From assembly GCF_001949145.1 (NCBI RefSeq), contig NW_019091386.1:1723986-1787985 (forward strand): DNA of 64,000 bases, in the 5' to 3' direction. Every line of letters starts with the position of its first letter. The stretch's first letter is position 1. The notes below the pieces were generated by a model, which saw only the letters and a list, made by a program, of their open reading frames with translations, was not told where the DNA came from and ran no database searches. This DNA is from Acanthaster planci. Taxonomy: Eukaryota > Echinodermata > Asteroidea > Valvatida > Acanthasteridae. Positions 12,053 through 26,360 of this stretch are shown here, piece by piece. A program made the translations under genes and the position numbers.

Positions 12053-13633
12053 CTGCAAAAGAAGCGGGAAAAAAGGTAGCAAGTGTCAAGCCTTGGAATT
12101 TGAAGCACAGAAGCCTCAGGTACAAATCTCAGATGAGACTGGGAGATGAAGACCAGTCAAGGAAACACTCAGCGGAAGTGTTGTTAAATGATAGTATACT
12201 AATATCGTGACTTTTCAAGCCTTTAATGCAGGCTTTGCTGGATTATTTGAATATTGTGCTTGTACTTCAAAAAATTCTGCCAGCCAGCTGAAATTTTGGA
12301 TAAAATACAGAAGATTCTGAAAATCGGGATTCCAAGCAACGGAAATGGTAATTTCTCTTCTGCCAGAAAGTCTGGAAAAAAAAAATCAACATACTAATGT
12401 ACAGTTAGAAAGGATTTCCTATCAACTGAAGTATCTTCATCCACTTTTGGAGCAATGACTTTGAGTGTACCCACGTGGCTCACTGCCAGAAATATCTGAA
12501 CACAGTAAACAAACCATATGCAAAATGACCTATGACCATTTATGGGCTTAATCCGAATGCCATCTGACTTGTTGAAATGCGTGACACATTTTAATGTTAT
12601 ATCCTCCTGACTGCAGACCTGTTTTGTGGTTTCAATCGATTAGGGGCAGGCTCTCGTACAGTTAGGAATGGGGTGAGAATGGCATCAAAAGAAGGAAACC
12701 AGACTGTTCCGGAGCTTGAGGTTGCTGGCGCAGTGTTTGTCATGAGGTGGGTGATGTACATGTAGGCAACACTGCGTTCAGTCTGAGTGAATTCAAGCTA
12801 GCATGTACGAATGTAATAATCTTGGGAAGAAAGACAAATGGAGACAGGGCATTTCTCAAATTTAACCTTTAAAGGACCAATTTTTTTTTATTTCCAGAAG
12901 GAAGAAGCTTCTGCCTCCCAAGATCACTGCAATCTAACGAGCTCTGAGCTGGACCAAGAGTGGCTGCTATTTTGCCAGCAATGCAGGCTCCCCTGGTGGG
13001 AAAACTGCACTTTGCTGCTTCACAAACAACTATGAAATGCACGTGCTACAGTTACATTGCTACCAACGAGAGGAACACACCCAACAAACAAGGCTCTGAT
13101 AAGGGGGGGGGGTGCTTCTGCTCAAGGTGGACAGCAGTTACTCAATGTAATGTGTTTTTCAATTTGGCATACCAAGGACATCCCTATCCGCGCTTAAATG
13201 TGCCCAGATTCAGTCCAATTAGATGCGGGACTTTGAGAAGATGATTACCTTTTTATCATCATTTCTAATTCACGTTATCATCTGAGTACCCTACATGCAG
13301 CACTTACAATTACCGTAATTTTGTTCACAGTCACTGGAAAAGGTAACCGTTTTGCATTTTTAGAAAACTTTACTTTCCACTGACATCCTAGACATGTAAA
13401 AAATGTGCACAGGATGTCTGAAGAAAAATGAGAGAGTCCCCCCCCATGTTTCGTGGAGAATATGGGGAAATGGGCACATGAGAAGTACTCGTAGGAGAAG
13501 GCTGACTCCACTCTTCTTTTAAGCCTGAATTCATAATGGCTTACTGACGGCTTTTACATTATACAGGGGGAAAAAGGCAGAAGTGTGCACATGGTTGAAT
13601 GTTTTGCTACACATCCCTAGGCAAGGCAAGGCT

Positions 13634-13797
13634 GTGGCAGACAAGTATGCTATTTTGTACGGGACCAAGCAAAAATGAGTCACAAGAGCTCAGAGCCACT
13701 GTTGAGTTCCACGCCCCCTGTGGCAGAGAAGTATGCTATTTTGTATGTGACCAAGCTAAAATGAGTCACAAGTGCCTGGGCACTGTTGAGTTGCAGG
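13634..13797. repeat. 86 bp tandem duplication
   Basis: Two adjacent units start with gtggcaga[c/g]aagtatgc at 13634 and 13720. Both contain tattttgta, gaccaagc, aatgagtcacaag and cactgttgagtt. Period 86 bp, roughly 85% alike by eye. Intronic. Confidence 0.8.
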
Positions 13798-16700
13798 CCT
13801 TCTTTTGGTGAATCTTGCAATGTCAATCAACAGGAATCTTCCAGGTTTATTTCCAAACATGATGCCCATTTTCATTAGGTAAAAACAAAGAGTACACTGC
13901 TCCCTTCAAAGCCAACATTACATGTAAGGCCCACTGCGAATATGCCTTTCAAATTCATTTTGTGGGATCCTGTAACACCTAAGTTAGGGAAATAATCCCC
14001 ACTGGATGGTGGATCATGTTTGTTCCCAATGATGAATTACCGCGTGGCTTCACCAGGACAGCTGAACACACACTTGTTGGGGGGAAAAAGAGCACTGAAA
14101 GCTTGCTGATAAAATTCCACTGGATGGCAATATAACCTAGACCCCAGAGAATGGACTTAGGCAACCAGATCCTTGGCATTGCTGGCTGCCCTTGGCTGTG
14201 ATGCGTGCCTGTGACATCCGTCCGCTTAAAGTCTCGCTTTCAGTTTCAGCTTTTGTCAAATTAGATCTTTTCATTCCCATGGTGGGACTGCGTACAGACT
14301 CCACCTAACACATAGATAGCTCTAGCCCCTAGTAGCGTTTTTGCTGTTAAGCTATTGAAACCTCCCTTCCCCACATCGTGCAGTAAACCCGCCTTACACA
14401 AGTTACAGCAAGCATAACTTGAGCAAAGTCTGGACTAGTCTGGGGAATGACCTCTTGCTTTGGAGACGAGCTTATCAGGAACTCTGTCACATTTCTGCTT
14501 GAAACGATGTCACGTAAAATTTGCACACATAAGCCACTGCCGGGGAGTCACCAAGAGGAGTCGCCGCAGGCTCCATTGAATCACAGATAACACTCAATTA
14601 GACAGCAACTCCCATGCATAATGATAGTGACTGGTCATGAAGCCAATGAAAATAGAGCACTTCAGAACTTCAGGGGACTGAGAGTACATGCACAGTGTGC
14701 ATGTACATGTACTTTCACTATAACACCTGGTTTCTTCTGCAAGAAACCTTTCAGAATCGAAACGTTGGCCAATGCGTGAGGAACCATGCTTCTCTTCGTA
14801 CAGTATGTGCACCTTTAAGGGGCATTAAAAATAAAAGTTATTTCATTTCACTTAAAAAAGAAAGAAAGAAAAAAACCTGGTTTATTTAAAGGATCAGGGA
14901 GATGTACAGTATTACTAATGAGTGGCTGACTATATGCACTTTGAAACAAATGCTGATACATCTTATGAAAACAGACACTTTAACCTCAACAATACAAAGA
15001 TGCTCACACTATCTGCACCACTTTTGTGCTTTCCACGAGCTGGTGAAAAAACTGTCCCCCCCAAAAAACCCCTCTGTCATGGGGTGGTAAAACAGTGGGT
15101 GACATCACGCTTACCGGTAGATGGTGATAGATGAAAGCAGGGCACAAACCACCCATGACTGCTGTGTTATTTGTATGTACATGTACGGTAGCTCTCACCA
15201 ATTCCTCCCCCCCCTCCAAAAAAAGAAAAAAAAAGAAGAGAAAACAGAAAAAAAACCTTTACAATAGACCATTTTGCCTACCAGTACCTTACCCACAAGA
15301 GCCAATTTCCTGCACTTGGTAAGCACAGGTGCCAGTATTTGCTTCAAGTTGAAGATGTTTGCTCAGCAAAAACCAGCTCCAGTCAAAACATCATGTGGTG
15401 TACATGTACATGAATATTGCTTCCTTTCTCTATGCTGGTACACACAGGCCACATGTTAAGCGTGATCTCCTGCTCTCAGCCATCACAATGCAAAAGTTTA
15501 TTGTACATGTAAATGCACTGAAATGTATACTTACATGTACATGTATAACCTCATATGACATGCATTTTGTGCTTTGTAAATTTTGACATAACTCTCTGTG
15601 ATGACCACACCATCTTGTACGAGGATAAAATGTTAACATTTCATGGCATTTTCCAAGAACTGTAATACATATCCAGATTTGTGAAACTGCTGTCAAATCC
15701 TGCACAGACATTAGATGGCAAAAGCCTGTTTACAGGCTTGCCACAAAAGTGTCATGAAAATGTAAGAGAAAAAATTGTACAGGATCCCTCCCTCTAATTG
15801 TTCGGGGTCGTGACATTTCAGTGCTTGCAGACCTGCAGACAGAAATTGTGAATCCACAGTAATGTACACACACCCACGTTCTGTGTCCAGTCTGGCCAGT
15901 CTCTACAGCTTTCTCCAACTAAAGTCAAAATTTTAAGGGGGGGGGAAGGTTTGGGACTGACCTGCTGACAACAAAATGTTTGAGGGAAATGTGGCATGCT
16001 CAGAAGGCTCCTTCACTCGAAGTGAGAGCCCTTTGAGGGGAACAAAGGGAAACCAACATCTCTCAAACTTCCTCTTGGACTCATGAACTCCACTTTTTTC
16101 GTGTCTTTTCAGGTAATGCTGGCCTGATTCTGGTCACGGGCGGGGGGGGTCATTATGCAGCCGAGAGAACTCTGCATGAATGCCCTACCTTTTTCTTAAA
16201 TCGAGCGACAGCCTCCATCCACCTTAATATCCGGAATGATCAGCACGCTCGGAAGACATCCCTGTGAGGCACTTCCTGAAAAAATTTTTGTCCCTCCCGT
16301 TTTTGTGAGTAATCTCAAACCTGGCAGCCTCGAAATTCTCCAAACATTGACACAACCAGCACTGAATGAAACTCAATCCACAAGCGCTGGGCCCATGTCC
16401 TGGGCTGTTGGAACACAATACACCCAGGTTTCTAAACCGCCCAGTGGGAGTCTTTTCCTCGGCCGTTGAAATTTGATTTGGATTTTTTTCTGGGTTTTTT
16501 TTGGGGGGGTTCTTTCTCCCTGCTCCTCATGTTCGCTTCTACATGTAACTCTGTGGGTTTTCTATCGAATTTGTGTATTTGGGTATCTCCCCCCCAAAAG
16601 GAACAGAATTCAAAGCTTCCGTCTGTTTTTGCACTTTCCAATAGAGAGGAAACCATTCACTGCGTGTTGGCAAACACTGGCAGACCTATGTTGTTTACTC

Positions 16701-16917
16701 GGAAGATACCTTATCATGTTATTGAGCCGGTTGTATGAGGTGTGTCTCGACAATTTATGGTTCCTTGGAGATGGTCGAGTCAGTCACAGGCGCAGTTTCG
16801 CAAAGCTATGGGCACAAACACTTGCTGAGTAGAGTAAAAGGTTGCCTGGGCGAGATAATCTTGTTTGCTTTTTTTTCCTTAAAGAGTCAACAAATGAGTT
16901 GAGCAAATCAATAGTGT

Positions 16918-16990
16918 TTAACCCTAACCCCCCCATGGGGGAATGCAAAATCATATCGAAACTGGAGAATTCAGGACTGAAAAGGGTTAA
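16918..16990. repeat. Short dispersed element, telomere-like ends, copy 2
   Basis: Bounded by ttaaccctaacccccccatg on the left and gactgaaaagggttaa on the right, giving inverted TTAACCC/GGGTTAA ends. The core reads gaatgcaaaatcatatcgaa and then actggagaattcagg, homologous to the copies near 7280 and 20502. Confidence 0.7.
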
Positions 16991-19900
16991 AGACCAAATC
17001 TCCAAATCTGTTTCTTTATGAACCATAATCTTAGTAATATTAATGTAGATAAGATGAATAAAAAAATCAATTTATGAAGTGTGAAAATACACTGTACAAA
17101 TGTTAAAGAGTCATCCCAAAACATATCACTACTCTCTTACAGGTCACTGACCAACAGGAACATACTAATGTGCATTTAAAAGGCTAACTTACTTACACAT
17201 ACAAGTAATATGTGATATCATTAGTTATCACATGAGTGCGAGCATGATAACAAATTTATCTTCAAGCAAACTTGACACGCAGTAAAGATGTTACCGTGTA
17301 TAGGGGCCTATAAGCCTACAAAGGCTCCACGTTTGAATTCACAATAAATTTTGCAGTTGTGCATCTTGCTTTTAGCGTAAATATGGCACAGTGTGTGGAG
17401 TTAGAACAGCACATTACATGGGTTTGACATGGACCGTGCAACACAGTTATATGTCACACTGCTAGTTGCCATGGATCGACAAATCAGAACGGAGAATTGA
17501 AGTTTGCCCTTAAGATAATACAATGGAACTGTCTTTGCAGCAGTTGGGTACACTACACTACATGGCAACACGAAGACACGCCTCCAATAAATGGACAAAT
17601 GTACTGGTACATCAAGAATCATCTCATCTGCTACATGTATCTCAAGTACTGGCTTGCCGCTTGCATATAAGAAAGAAAATGTGACTCCCACCCATTATGT
17701 GTATGTGACTTCCACCCATGATGTGTTCTCCCAGTATACATGTAGTGTGTTTCCTTTTATTTCAATTGCCACTTGTTATGACTACAGTACTTAAGGATAT
17801 CAAGAAAAGTACATACATGTTGATGTACTGGTATGACCAACTAAAACATGTACACGAGTTTGTCAACATACTGAACTACATTGTAAAATATAGCGAGTCT
17901 GTTACAAAATACACCTGAAAGATACGGTACTTACATATGGTATTGTTATCTTTCTTGGGTAGAAACCCCACTTGTGCAAATTTATGTGCAAACCACTTGT
18001 CTAAGCAATCCACCTCGGGCGACTGTATGTTTGTCTGCAAAGTGTGCTCTCTCTCCAAATTGCTATGAAACTGAGGCCCCGAGTGTCTTAAAATAACCCC
18101 CACCTCCCTTGCCACAGCACCGGGATCGCGTCAACAGCAGTGACAGTGACACATACCCCACTGCAAACCAGAATCATGTGCAGGGGGGCCGGTCGAGCCA
18201 GGGGACTGGGGGGGGCACTCCAGTCCAGGTTTCAAGAGTGAGCGACTGTCAGGACGTGGAGACTTATTCAGTCTTCCGCTCACTGCAAATTTAATACTCT
18301 GCCCGACTGTGGCATTTTTATGTCAACTGCCCAGCATGTACATGTGCATTTCTAAAAAAAAAGTCAACTTAGCTCGTGCAAAAGTTCAAGTCCTTCCACT
18401 TGGGAGGATGCTTTTTTAACTATTCCTCTACCTAGCTGGCCCTCCCTTGTGGGCTGCCTCAGAGCCCATACATGCCTGAAGAATGGGGAGCCAGGCCTGC
18501 TGATTGGTTGAATGGATCCCACACCATTGGCAACATGGTACAAGTTGATTGAGTACCCTGGATAATTCTGTTTCAATGTAGGCAGATGGCTTTAACTGGT
18601 GGTGTGGTGTCATAAACATCTTTTTGTCCTTATTTTTATAAAGCCCAGGGTAGCCCAATCCAGATATCAGGAAGTCATGTGCATTTACATGATTAATGTG
18701 TGCAGACAGCCAGTGAGTTTTTTATTAAAAACACTACGAGGGCCAGATGCCATTTGTGCAATACATCACAGCGTAACAGGGTAAACCACCAAACGGTGCT
18801 GCAGGAAAATCCATTTCCCATTTTACCAGGAGAAGTCTGGATTCCAATTCAAGGGTTACTTAAAAGCACACCAAAATCGCGTGTGACTTGGTCATGCGTG
18901 TCACATTGGACTGTTGCATTATCAGACGACTGTCTGCCATTCTGATGTCAACATTATATATTTGCCTTCAAAGGGGCCTCTTGATGACTGGAATTGGTCA
19001 GAGAGAAAAAAAACAATCAGCAACTTTATGTGCTTTGCAGAAACCAACCGGGAAAACATTGTTAGTTGGTAACAAGCAATACAGACGGGTGTGACATTTC
19101 AACTGGCAACCTTGACTGAACTAACCCACTATTTTCACTGCCCAGCCAATTTTTGTCTTCAGCTGCTCTGTGAAATTCCTTACACAACTGCTCACCCTGT
19201 ACCTTGTACAGGGCACTTATGTACAGTACATGTACATATACCATACCTCTGTAGGTACTGGTAAATGTTCAACTACGGTACATGTACCATACATGTACAT
19301 GTACCTACAATTTACAATTTGCAGTGTTCTGGACCCTTCTTGAGGACAAGCAACTCAGGAACTCCACACGTGCACATGTAAAACACAATAAATGTCCTTT
19401 CAAAAAGGCACTCCTGGTAAGAATGCTAGTTTTTATCAGCTGACAGTCCAACAATTCAATTTAGGTGAGTGCTTTTTTATTTGGGGCTTATTTGGTTAAC
19501 TACAAATAAAAAAAATGGGTCAGCTAAATGCCATCAGCAGGGTCAATATTATACTCAAAAAAGCCTTTTATACTGAAAAAATGTCACAAGAATTGAACCA
19601 GTGTGAATTATTAATTGCACCCCCCCATGGGTCATAATATGGGAAAACCTACAAAACCACGTCCAAGGTCATCAAAATAAATGTTGGTGGGGGTTATCAG
19701 GCAAGGTTTATCCTGTGCTGTTCGGCTTTTGGGAGACAATTGTATTTCATCTGGTTCCTACTTGCGATGTGACAGTCTTTGACTGCTACATTCTGCTTGG
19801 AGTTTCCACACAGTGTGGCATTATTCTCTGATTTCTACATGCACAAATGTCAATCCATTCATTCCTATCCTTCGAATGTCCATGTGCGCAGCCCAAACCT

Positions 19901-20501
19901 GCGGCCACTGCATTTTTAACGATGCATTTTAATGCTGAAACTTTAAAGCAAAATTTCCTGTGAAAAACACAGGGCTTTTGATTGATTTTCTGCCAGTAAA
20001 ATCTAAGTCGTGATAGGTTGTGATGAAAATGGTAAAAGATATCCACTGAAGAAAGGTGTCAAAACAAAACCAAAAAAATTGGTTTCATTCCTTTTTCAGC
20101 AGACAGCATTCCAGCAAAAAATGAGGTTGAAAAACAGGTTTCTGGTCTTCATAATAGCATACTGTATGTAGAAACGGGTAGTCACTGTACATGTACTGTA
20201 CGTGTATGTGTACAAGTACAGTACATTTATATGTACCTTGAAACACTAATACACAAGGCAGGCATGGCCTAGAATGAACAAGGAAAGTATTGTTGATTAA
20301 GACAGGTCAAGCAATTGGTTTTGTATGTTTTTCCTTGTTAATTCGTTGTTAATGTCGTTGTTTTTTACCACACTGTATGTACAACATGTACAGTACTATT
20401 TCATTGTTTATCAAAGGGCCTGTGTTTTAATACACATGCGTATGAATAAAAACAACATCTTAACTGTAAATTACTCCCAAAAGACTTTGGCAATCTCTAT
20501 G

Positions 20502-20568
20502 AACCCTAACCCCAGGGTGTATGTTAAAATCACATTGAAATCAGAGGATTTGGGACTGTTGGGGTTAA
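20502..20568. repeat. Short dispersed element, telomere-like ends, copy 3
   Basis: Left end aaccctaaccccagggtgt, core aaaatcacattgaaatcaga, then ggatttgggactgt, right end tggggttaa. Same family as the copies near 7280 and 16918, with the same inverted telomere-like termini. Confidence 0.7.
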
Positions 20569-20853
20569 TTTAGCAGTACACGCTGCGTCTTGTAGAGACT
20601 AAAGCTGTGTATTCCTATGGTACCGGTACCAGGCAAAAGTGGACCCAAAGATTGTTGAAAAAGGAAACAGGAACAAAATCTCGAAAAGTTCACTGAAAAT
20701 ATGGCCCAAAAATGGCAGGCCAAACGAAATCAAATCAAAAGAGATAAGCACAATGCCTCATGACAGTTTTTCTCTTTCTTTTTATCCAATATATCCACTA
20801 TTCGACCCTGTAGCGCAAGCATCTCATGCAATGAAACACTATAATTAAGACCT

Positions 20854-21059
20854 CTGTGTCCCTGTCACATCTGACCTAGTTCAGAACACATTTGCTTATT
20901 TCCAAGAGTGATGAATTAATGCAAATCACCCGCCAAACAAATAGTGATAGATTGAAATCAATTCCGGTGATATTTCCATGTCAAATAACAAAGGTCAGAT
21001 GTAACAGGGACAGGAATATGTCACACTTTTGGACCCTTAATTTCTGGAATAACCCACAT
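20854..21059. mobile_element. MITE-like element, family B, copy 1 (left end truncated)
   Basis: About 206 bases. The inner terminal repeats are gtccctgtcacatctgac on the left and gtcagatgtaacagggac on the right, inverted with one mismatch. The body (gagtgatgaattaatgcaaa, then ttccggtgatatttccatgt) matches the copy at about 48793-49045 closely. The outer left inverted repeat present in the other copy is missing here. No coding capacity. Confidence 0.8.
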
Positions 21060-22413
21060 GTATGTATGTGAGGATTGGGTCATATCATGAGGAAAAACCT
21101 GTTTTAAGGATGTATTAAATGACAATGGCCATGGCAAAGTCTCCAGCAGATCTACACGTAACTTGATGATGTACATGTGCAATGTAGGTGAGATCTCTTT
21201 TACCATTTAAAAGCACAGTTGAACTTGTAGTTGAATATTTACTTCAAAATATGCACGTCCAAATTCATTCATTGAATGATTAGTCTTCCAGCCTGATTAT
21301 TTGACTCATTTCGTCTTGGAATACTGTATGTAAATAATTCACTCATCATCATCTTTAGCACATCAATTTTAGGGCTGTTATCCAATCTGTTCTAGACTGG
21401 CCATTCATTAACAAGTGAAAAGGGGTCTCAAAGGTTTCAGAAACATGTTTACTGAAACACTGCCATACAGCTACAGTACATGTATATGAAATCCATCCTT
21501 TTAAGTTAAGTTTATGAAAAAAAAGGGCTTATGTACTAGTACGTACATGTACCAATAGCGAGTTTATTTCAACTGTGACTAGCCATGGTGGTCTGTTTTC
21601 CTTCCTCCATGAAGTGTGCTGCCCATCATTTGTGGGTGGAAGCTTGTTAAATTTCCATAGCTATAAAAGTAACAGTTTACAGCTAAAATAATCTTGCCCT
21701 ATCCAATCACTAATCCTACACAGCAGGAGAGCCTTGCTAATCCACTCTACTTATTATCAATTCAGCCAGGCACAAGGTGATAATGCCCCTTCATTGTTGT
21801 CTAATGGGGCGTGGAAATGTAATTGTGAAGTATTTGACAGATTATGGCCCCTTCAGTCCATGATCTCCAGTCAAGGTTACACATTCAGACTGACAGGCAA
21901 AGAATCCATGAGCCTGGGACCACTGAAAGGTAGCAGGTCTTTATTTCTTTTTGGGTGGTGGACTCCCCGTTTCATTCACTGTTTACTGTATTTTAGGATA
22001 CACCGAGTCTGATGTGTGGTTCTGCACTACATGAATGTCCCGGTACCAGTCTCCCCAATGACTGGCAACTTTTTTTTATAGTAGTTGAATATTTAAAATC
22101 TTACTGACCTTAAAGGCCATCAAGTTTGAGGCAGACGTTTACGGCTACTTTAATGTACCAGTAGGATCATTATAAACACAAACTTACCTTACTGTTAACG
22201 TCAAGCATTTGATGCACATGCAGGCATACTAGTCCCAAAGTCAATTGAGGAAAATTTTCCCCATCAAAGGTACTGCAACGGGAGTCACTGATTAAAGACT
22301 GCTGTCACAGACCACAAACCACTTCCAGCTGCATAAAACACCCAGGGATGGATTAGACAGCTTCTCCATGCAAACTACACAGCCGCCCCACATTTAGAAC
22401 TGTGGAAACAACC

Positions 22414-23170
22414 CAGTCACACAACTTTTCCCCAGGCTCAATTAAGCCCCAACTTACCATAGGTTCTTATTCCTCCACGACTGCCTTGCATCCGTCAATA
22501 AGAGGCCACTGGATTCCTCTTATATACATGTAATTTTGATTGATTTAGTCTTGTTTCAGTCACTACCTAACTTGTCCCAGAAAATCCTGGGATGATTTCT
22601 CCTTGGGACCGAGACTGCATCCCTGCACATTGGAATTAAAAAGCCAGTCATGCAATTTCCCATAGATCAACCCCTAACTAGCCCTCTTATTCCTCTGTGA
22701 CTACCTCCAGTCCATTGCAATGCGGCAATTGGATTTAACCTTCTAATTTTAATTGATTTTCATGTAGGCCTGCTCCCGTCACTACCCACCGTGTCCCTGA
22801 AAATATCGGGACGATTTCTTCTTGCAACCTGCTACTCTCGTACATGTTCATATTGGAATTAAGAGCCAGTCATGTAATTTCTCTTTACCTCAGTCATGAC
22901 TATGAATAACTTCTTCAAAATACAAATAAAAAAAAATTGGAATTGCATTACTATGATTGATAATGGCCTGCAAAGACTTAAAAAAAACTAATGCCCTCTA
23001 ACATTAAAGGATGACAGATTCTAGCAAACTGGACCACATTTCTTTCACAGTGATACTTCATGATGGAAGAGCCCGGTCACACAATTTCTCAGCTCATCCC
23101 TTGCTACCCAAAGGTGACACCTGTGTTACTTTTATTTTGATTGATCTGTGCATGCATGGCCCAGTCACCA
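22414..23170. repeat. Degenerate tandem array, period about 210-230 bp, about four units
   Basis: A recurring landmark (agccagtcatgcaatttc and variants) falls at 22414, 22645, 22867 and 23075, with spacings of 231, 222 and 208. Within units the order is conserved: cttattcctc, gactacct, a stretch ending ttttgattgatt, then gtcactacc. Similarity is partial, so the array is old. Intronic and non-coding. Confidence 0.65.
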
Positions 23171-26044
23171 CTTTTTTTTTAACCAGGGGTGCTTGGCATC
23201 CAAACATTTTCATCTCTACTGCCACAAATGTGCCGACAGCTCCACTGCACAGTTTGGCACATGTACAGTATACTATGCAGGGAGTTTCCCTGCAGGACTG
23301 TCCAGGGAGTTATACACCAACAGCAAATGGTTGCAGCAAACATGTTTGACTCTGGTGCTGGCATATCCACTGAGAAATGCACATCAAGGGTCTCAAACCC
23401 AGAAAATATAAGTTAAAAGAAGGGGAAAGAAATGAAGGGAAGGTACATAATTATTGAGTTGAATGGCAAGATGAAGGGTCCCTGTGTTGCTGTAGGAAAT
23501 CCACAGTTGGAGGCAAAAGCCACAATTTCCGACAAGGGACAGATTAAGATGATTTGTCAATTCACAGCCAATTAAAGTGGGAAAAAAAAATAAGAATGCT
23601 CAAAATAGTCCTCCTGTGCCGATTTGTCACAAACTCCCAGCACCAAGGAAGAAATGTACACGATGAGTACATGTAAATCAGCAGCACAACTAAAGTGGAA
23701 TTTCTGAAACGGCACCTCTTAACCCATAAATTTGATAATTCTTGCATTTAGCTGAATCCAACATCATGGTGCTGCCTGGCAAAAAATCTTGCTTAGGAAA
23801 ACTATACGCTAAGCAATAATCCCAAGAGTACGTGCACCAGTCACAGGCAACACACATACATGTACCATGAGTTTTTGAATTGCTAAGCAACTATTTTCTC
23901 TGTTTAGCAGATTTCAGTGCTCAGCAGCTGCCTGTATAAACTGATTTGAGGAGACAGCATTACTGCACGGCCACCACACTGACATGCTACTGCCCTTAAC
24001 TTGAGCATGCACGCCTACACTTTGGTACGAGCGAGTAGCGATGCTGTAGTCGGAAGGGATTGTTGTGTCCGCATATGACCATGCAGTATACAAACAGAAA
24101 TGGCCCAGCAGTACCGCCTTCAATTCTGATCTTTGGGATAGCCTATGGGAAATTGGCCCTTTTACAATTCATGACATTGGGCTCTGTGTCCCAACTGAAA
24201 CTGTACAAACTAAATGGAAAAAAAGATGGATCACAAAATGTGATACCTTTTAAGCAAGGAAACACAGTCAGGGGTAAAGTCATTGCAGACCCTTGAAACC
24301 CCACATCCCTTGCTTTCTAGATTGAACCAATGACCCTGACTGATTCAATACAGTGCCTGCCAGCAGCTCTCCACCCCAATCCAACTACAGACAGCCCTTA
24401 TGCAGGCATGACAGATGCATGTCGAACCACCTGTATGTGGAACCTGAGTGACACCAAAGGCCACTAGGGTCTGTCGGAACACTTGGATCCCTAGGGTCAA
24501 CCAAGGGACTAGCAGACTTTGATGAAACATTCCTGGATCTTAATGATAAATGCATGTATCTACAGACATACTGGTACATTTAAACCAACATGATTTGTGA
24601 CAGACTTACTTGTAATTTCTTTAAATGTTGATTTTGAAGGAAGAAAAAAACAAAGCAGTTGGTTATTAAAACCAATAAGGTAGAAAAAAAAACAACTTGA
24701 GTAAAAACTGGTGAAAGTACCAGTATGTATTGGTACACTGTCTGCCCGTACCTTGTGACAAAGAACCTTTTGCAAATAATACAAGTACAATAGAACACAT
24801 TTTGGTCGAGGCCTACATGTACATGTTCATTCATGTGCAGACCCCTTAAAGGTACCGTAGGAATAAACACATCAGAAAATGAGTCTGGAATTGTAAAACT
24901 GCAAAAGTCACTGCAGAGTTTTGCAATAACATTGAGACAAAGATGCCGCAGAAGGAGAGGCATGGGGGTAGGGGCGGAGGCAAAAGGGGCAGGATTAGAC
25001 ACAATGTGCTGTACAGCGCCTGAACACGTAGTTTAATGCAGAATCTTGCGATGAAAAATATCTGCAGGGGCTGCAATGTAGACACGGGTCAGCCCTCTAC
25101 CCACTACTCGCTCTGAATTTTAATCACCCTGTGCTGAACTATGCAAAACCTGGATTTCAGGGAGCGAGGCTATGGGTACCTTGCTGGTTCTGCGTAATCA
25201 GAGTCAGTGTCTCACACCTGCGAGATAACGAATGTGCCTTATCAGCTCAACCAACATCTAAATGTTAGCCACCAGCCACTGCAAATAAAGGGGAGTGGGT
25301 AGGGAGGTTGAAAACGGTTTGCATGCAAAACAACATCATTTGAAGGACTTACTGTACAGCAAAAACACACTGCTAGTTACACTTACAGAATGGTACATAA
25401 TTATTTACTGGCTCCAACATTCCAAGATTCTCCAAGTCCAATGTTTTTGGAAGACTTTAGAGAATCCATTGCTTTCCAGCACAGTGGATTAACTTGGAGG
25501 ATTCGGGATGAGCTCCTTGGGGCAAAAAGCAATCCCTTGGATTTTAGGGCTTAAGGAACACAATTGAGACTAGTCTCAATCTCTTACTGTCGCAGGTTAT
25601 TATTTTTTCCAAATGCTTGGACAAAAGGTTGTCAACGTAATGTGCAAATGTTTACAGAAGAATTAAAACATTTCATTCAACCCAATGCTGCTTTTTTTCT
25701 TGAACTGTAAAAGAATAAATACATTTTCAATCGGTTACAGTTTTCGTTAGAATCTTCTGATTACATTCCGTTAACAGTTTCCAGGATTATAGTCAGGTCA
25801 GGCCTTGATGTCTGTCAGCAGATAGTTGGCAAGGTATTTTGTATGGGTCCAGTGATACCATGAGAGTGGTTGTGTATGCTTATTGAAACAATACACCAAC
25901 TTCACCAAGTCCCTTATGTGGTGCAGACTAGAAAATAAATGGAAAAGTTCATTTACATACACGTACAACTACATGTAAAATAAACTTGGCAATGGCTACC
26001 AATAACACAAAGGTCAATGGGAAAGAGCCATAGCCACTTGTCAG

Positions 26045-26360
26045 CAAATTTCAAGGGCCCATGTTTCAAACCTGTATTTCCAGCCCAAATGTACATATAC
26101 AGTACATGTAAGTCTGCACTGACCAAGTACATGTACATGTACAGAAACACAGCCTGATCTACATGAACATGTACAAGTACTTTTATAAGCCATTTACCAG
26201 CTTCATCTGGTTCATTTCCCAGCTTTATCTGCCGGCAGCTTTCAAGGGTCCATGTTTTACACGTTTACAATACACACATACATGAACCAGTAGCTACAAA
26301 TGTACACGTATGTAAGTCTGCACTGACCAATTTGAGTAACACAGCTTGATCTACAGTTCC
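26045..26360. repeat. Imperfect tandem duplication, period about 190-205 bp
   Basis: Shared landmarks in order: tttcaagggcccatgttt (26048) and tttcaagggtccatgttt (26239); taagtctgcactgaccaa (26108 and 26312); acacagc[c/t]tgatctaca following each. A TACATG expansion lies between the first and second units. Intronic. Confidence 0.7.
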
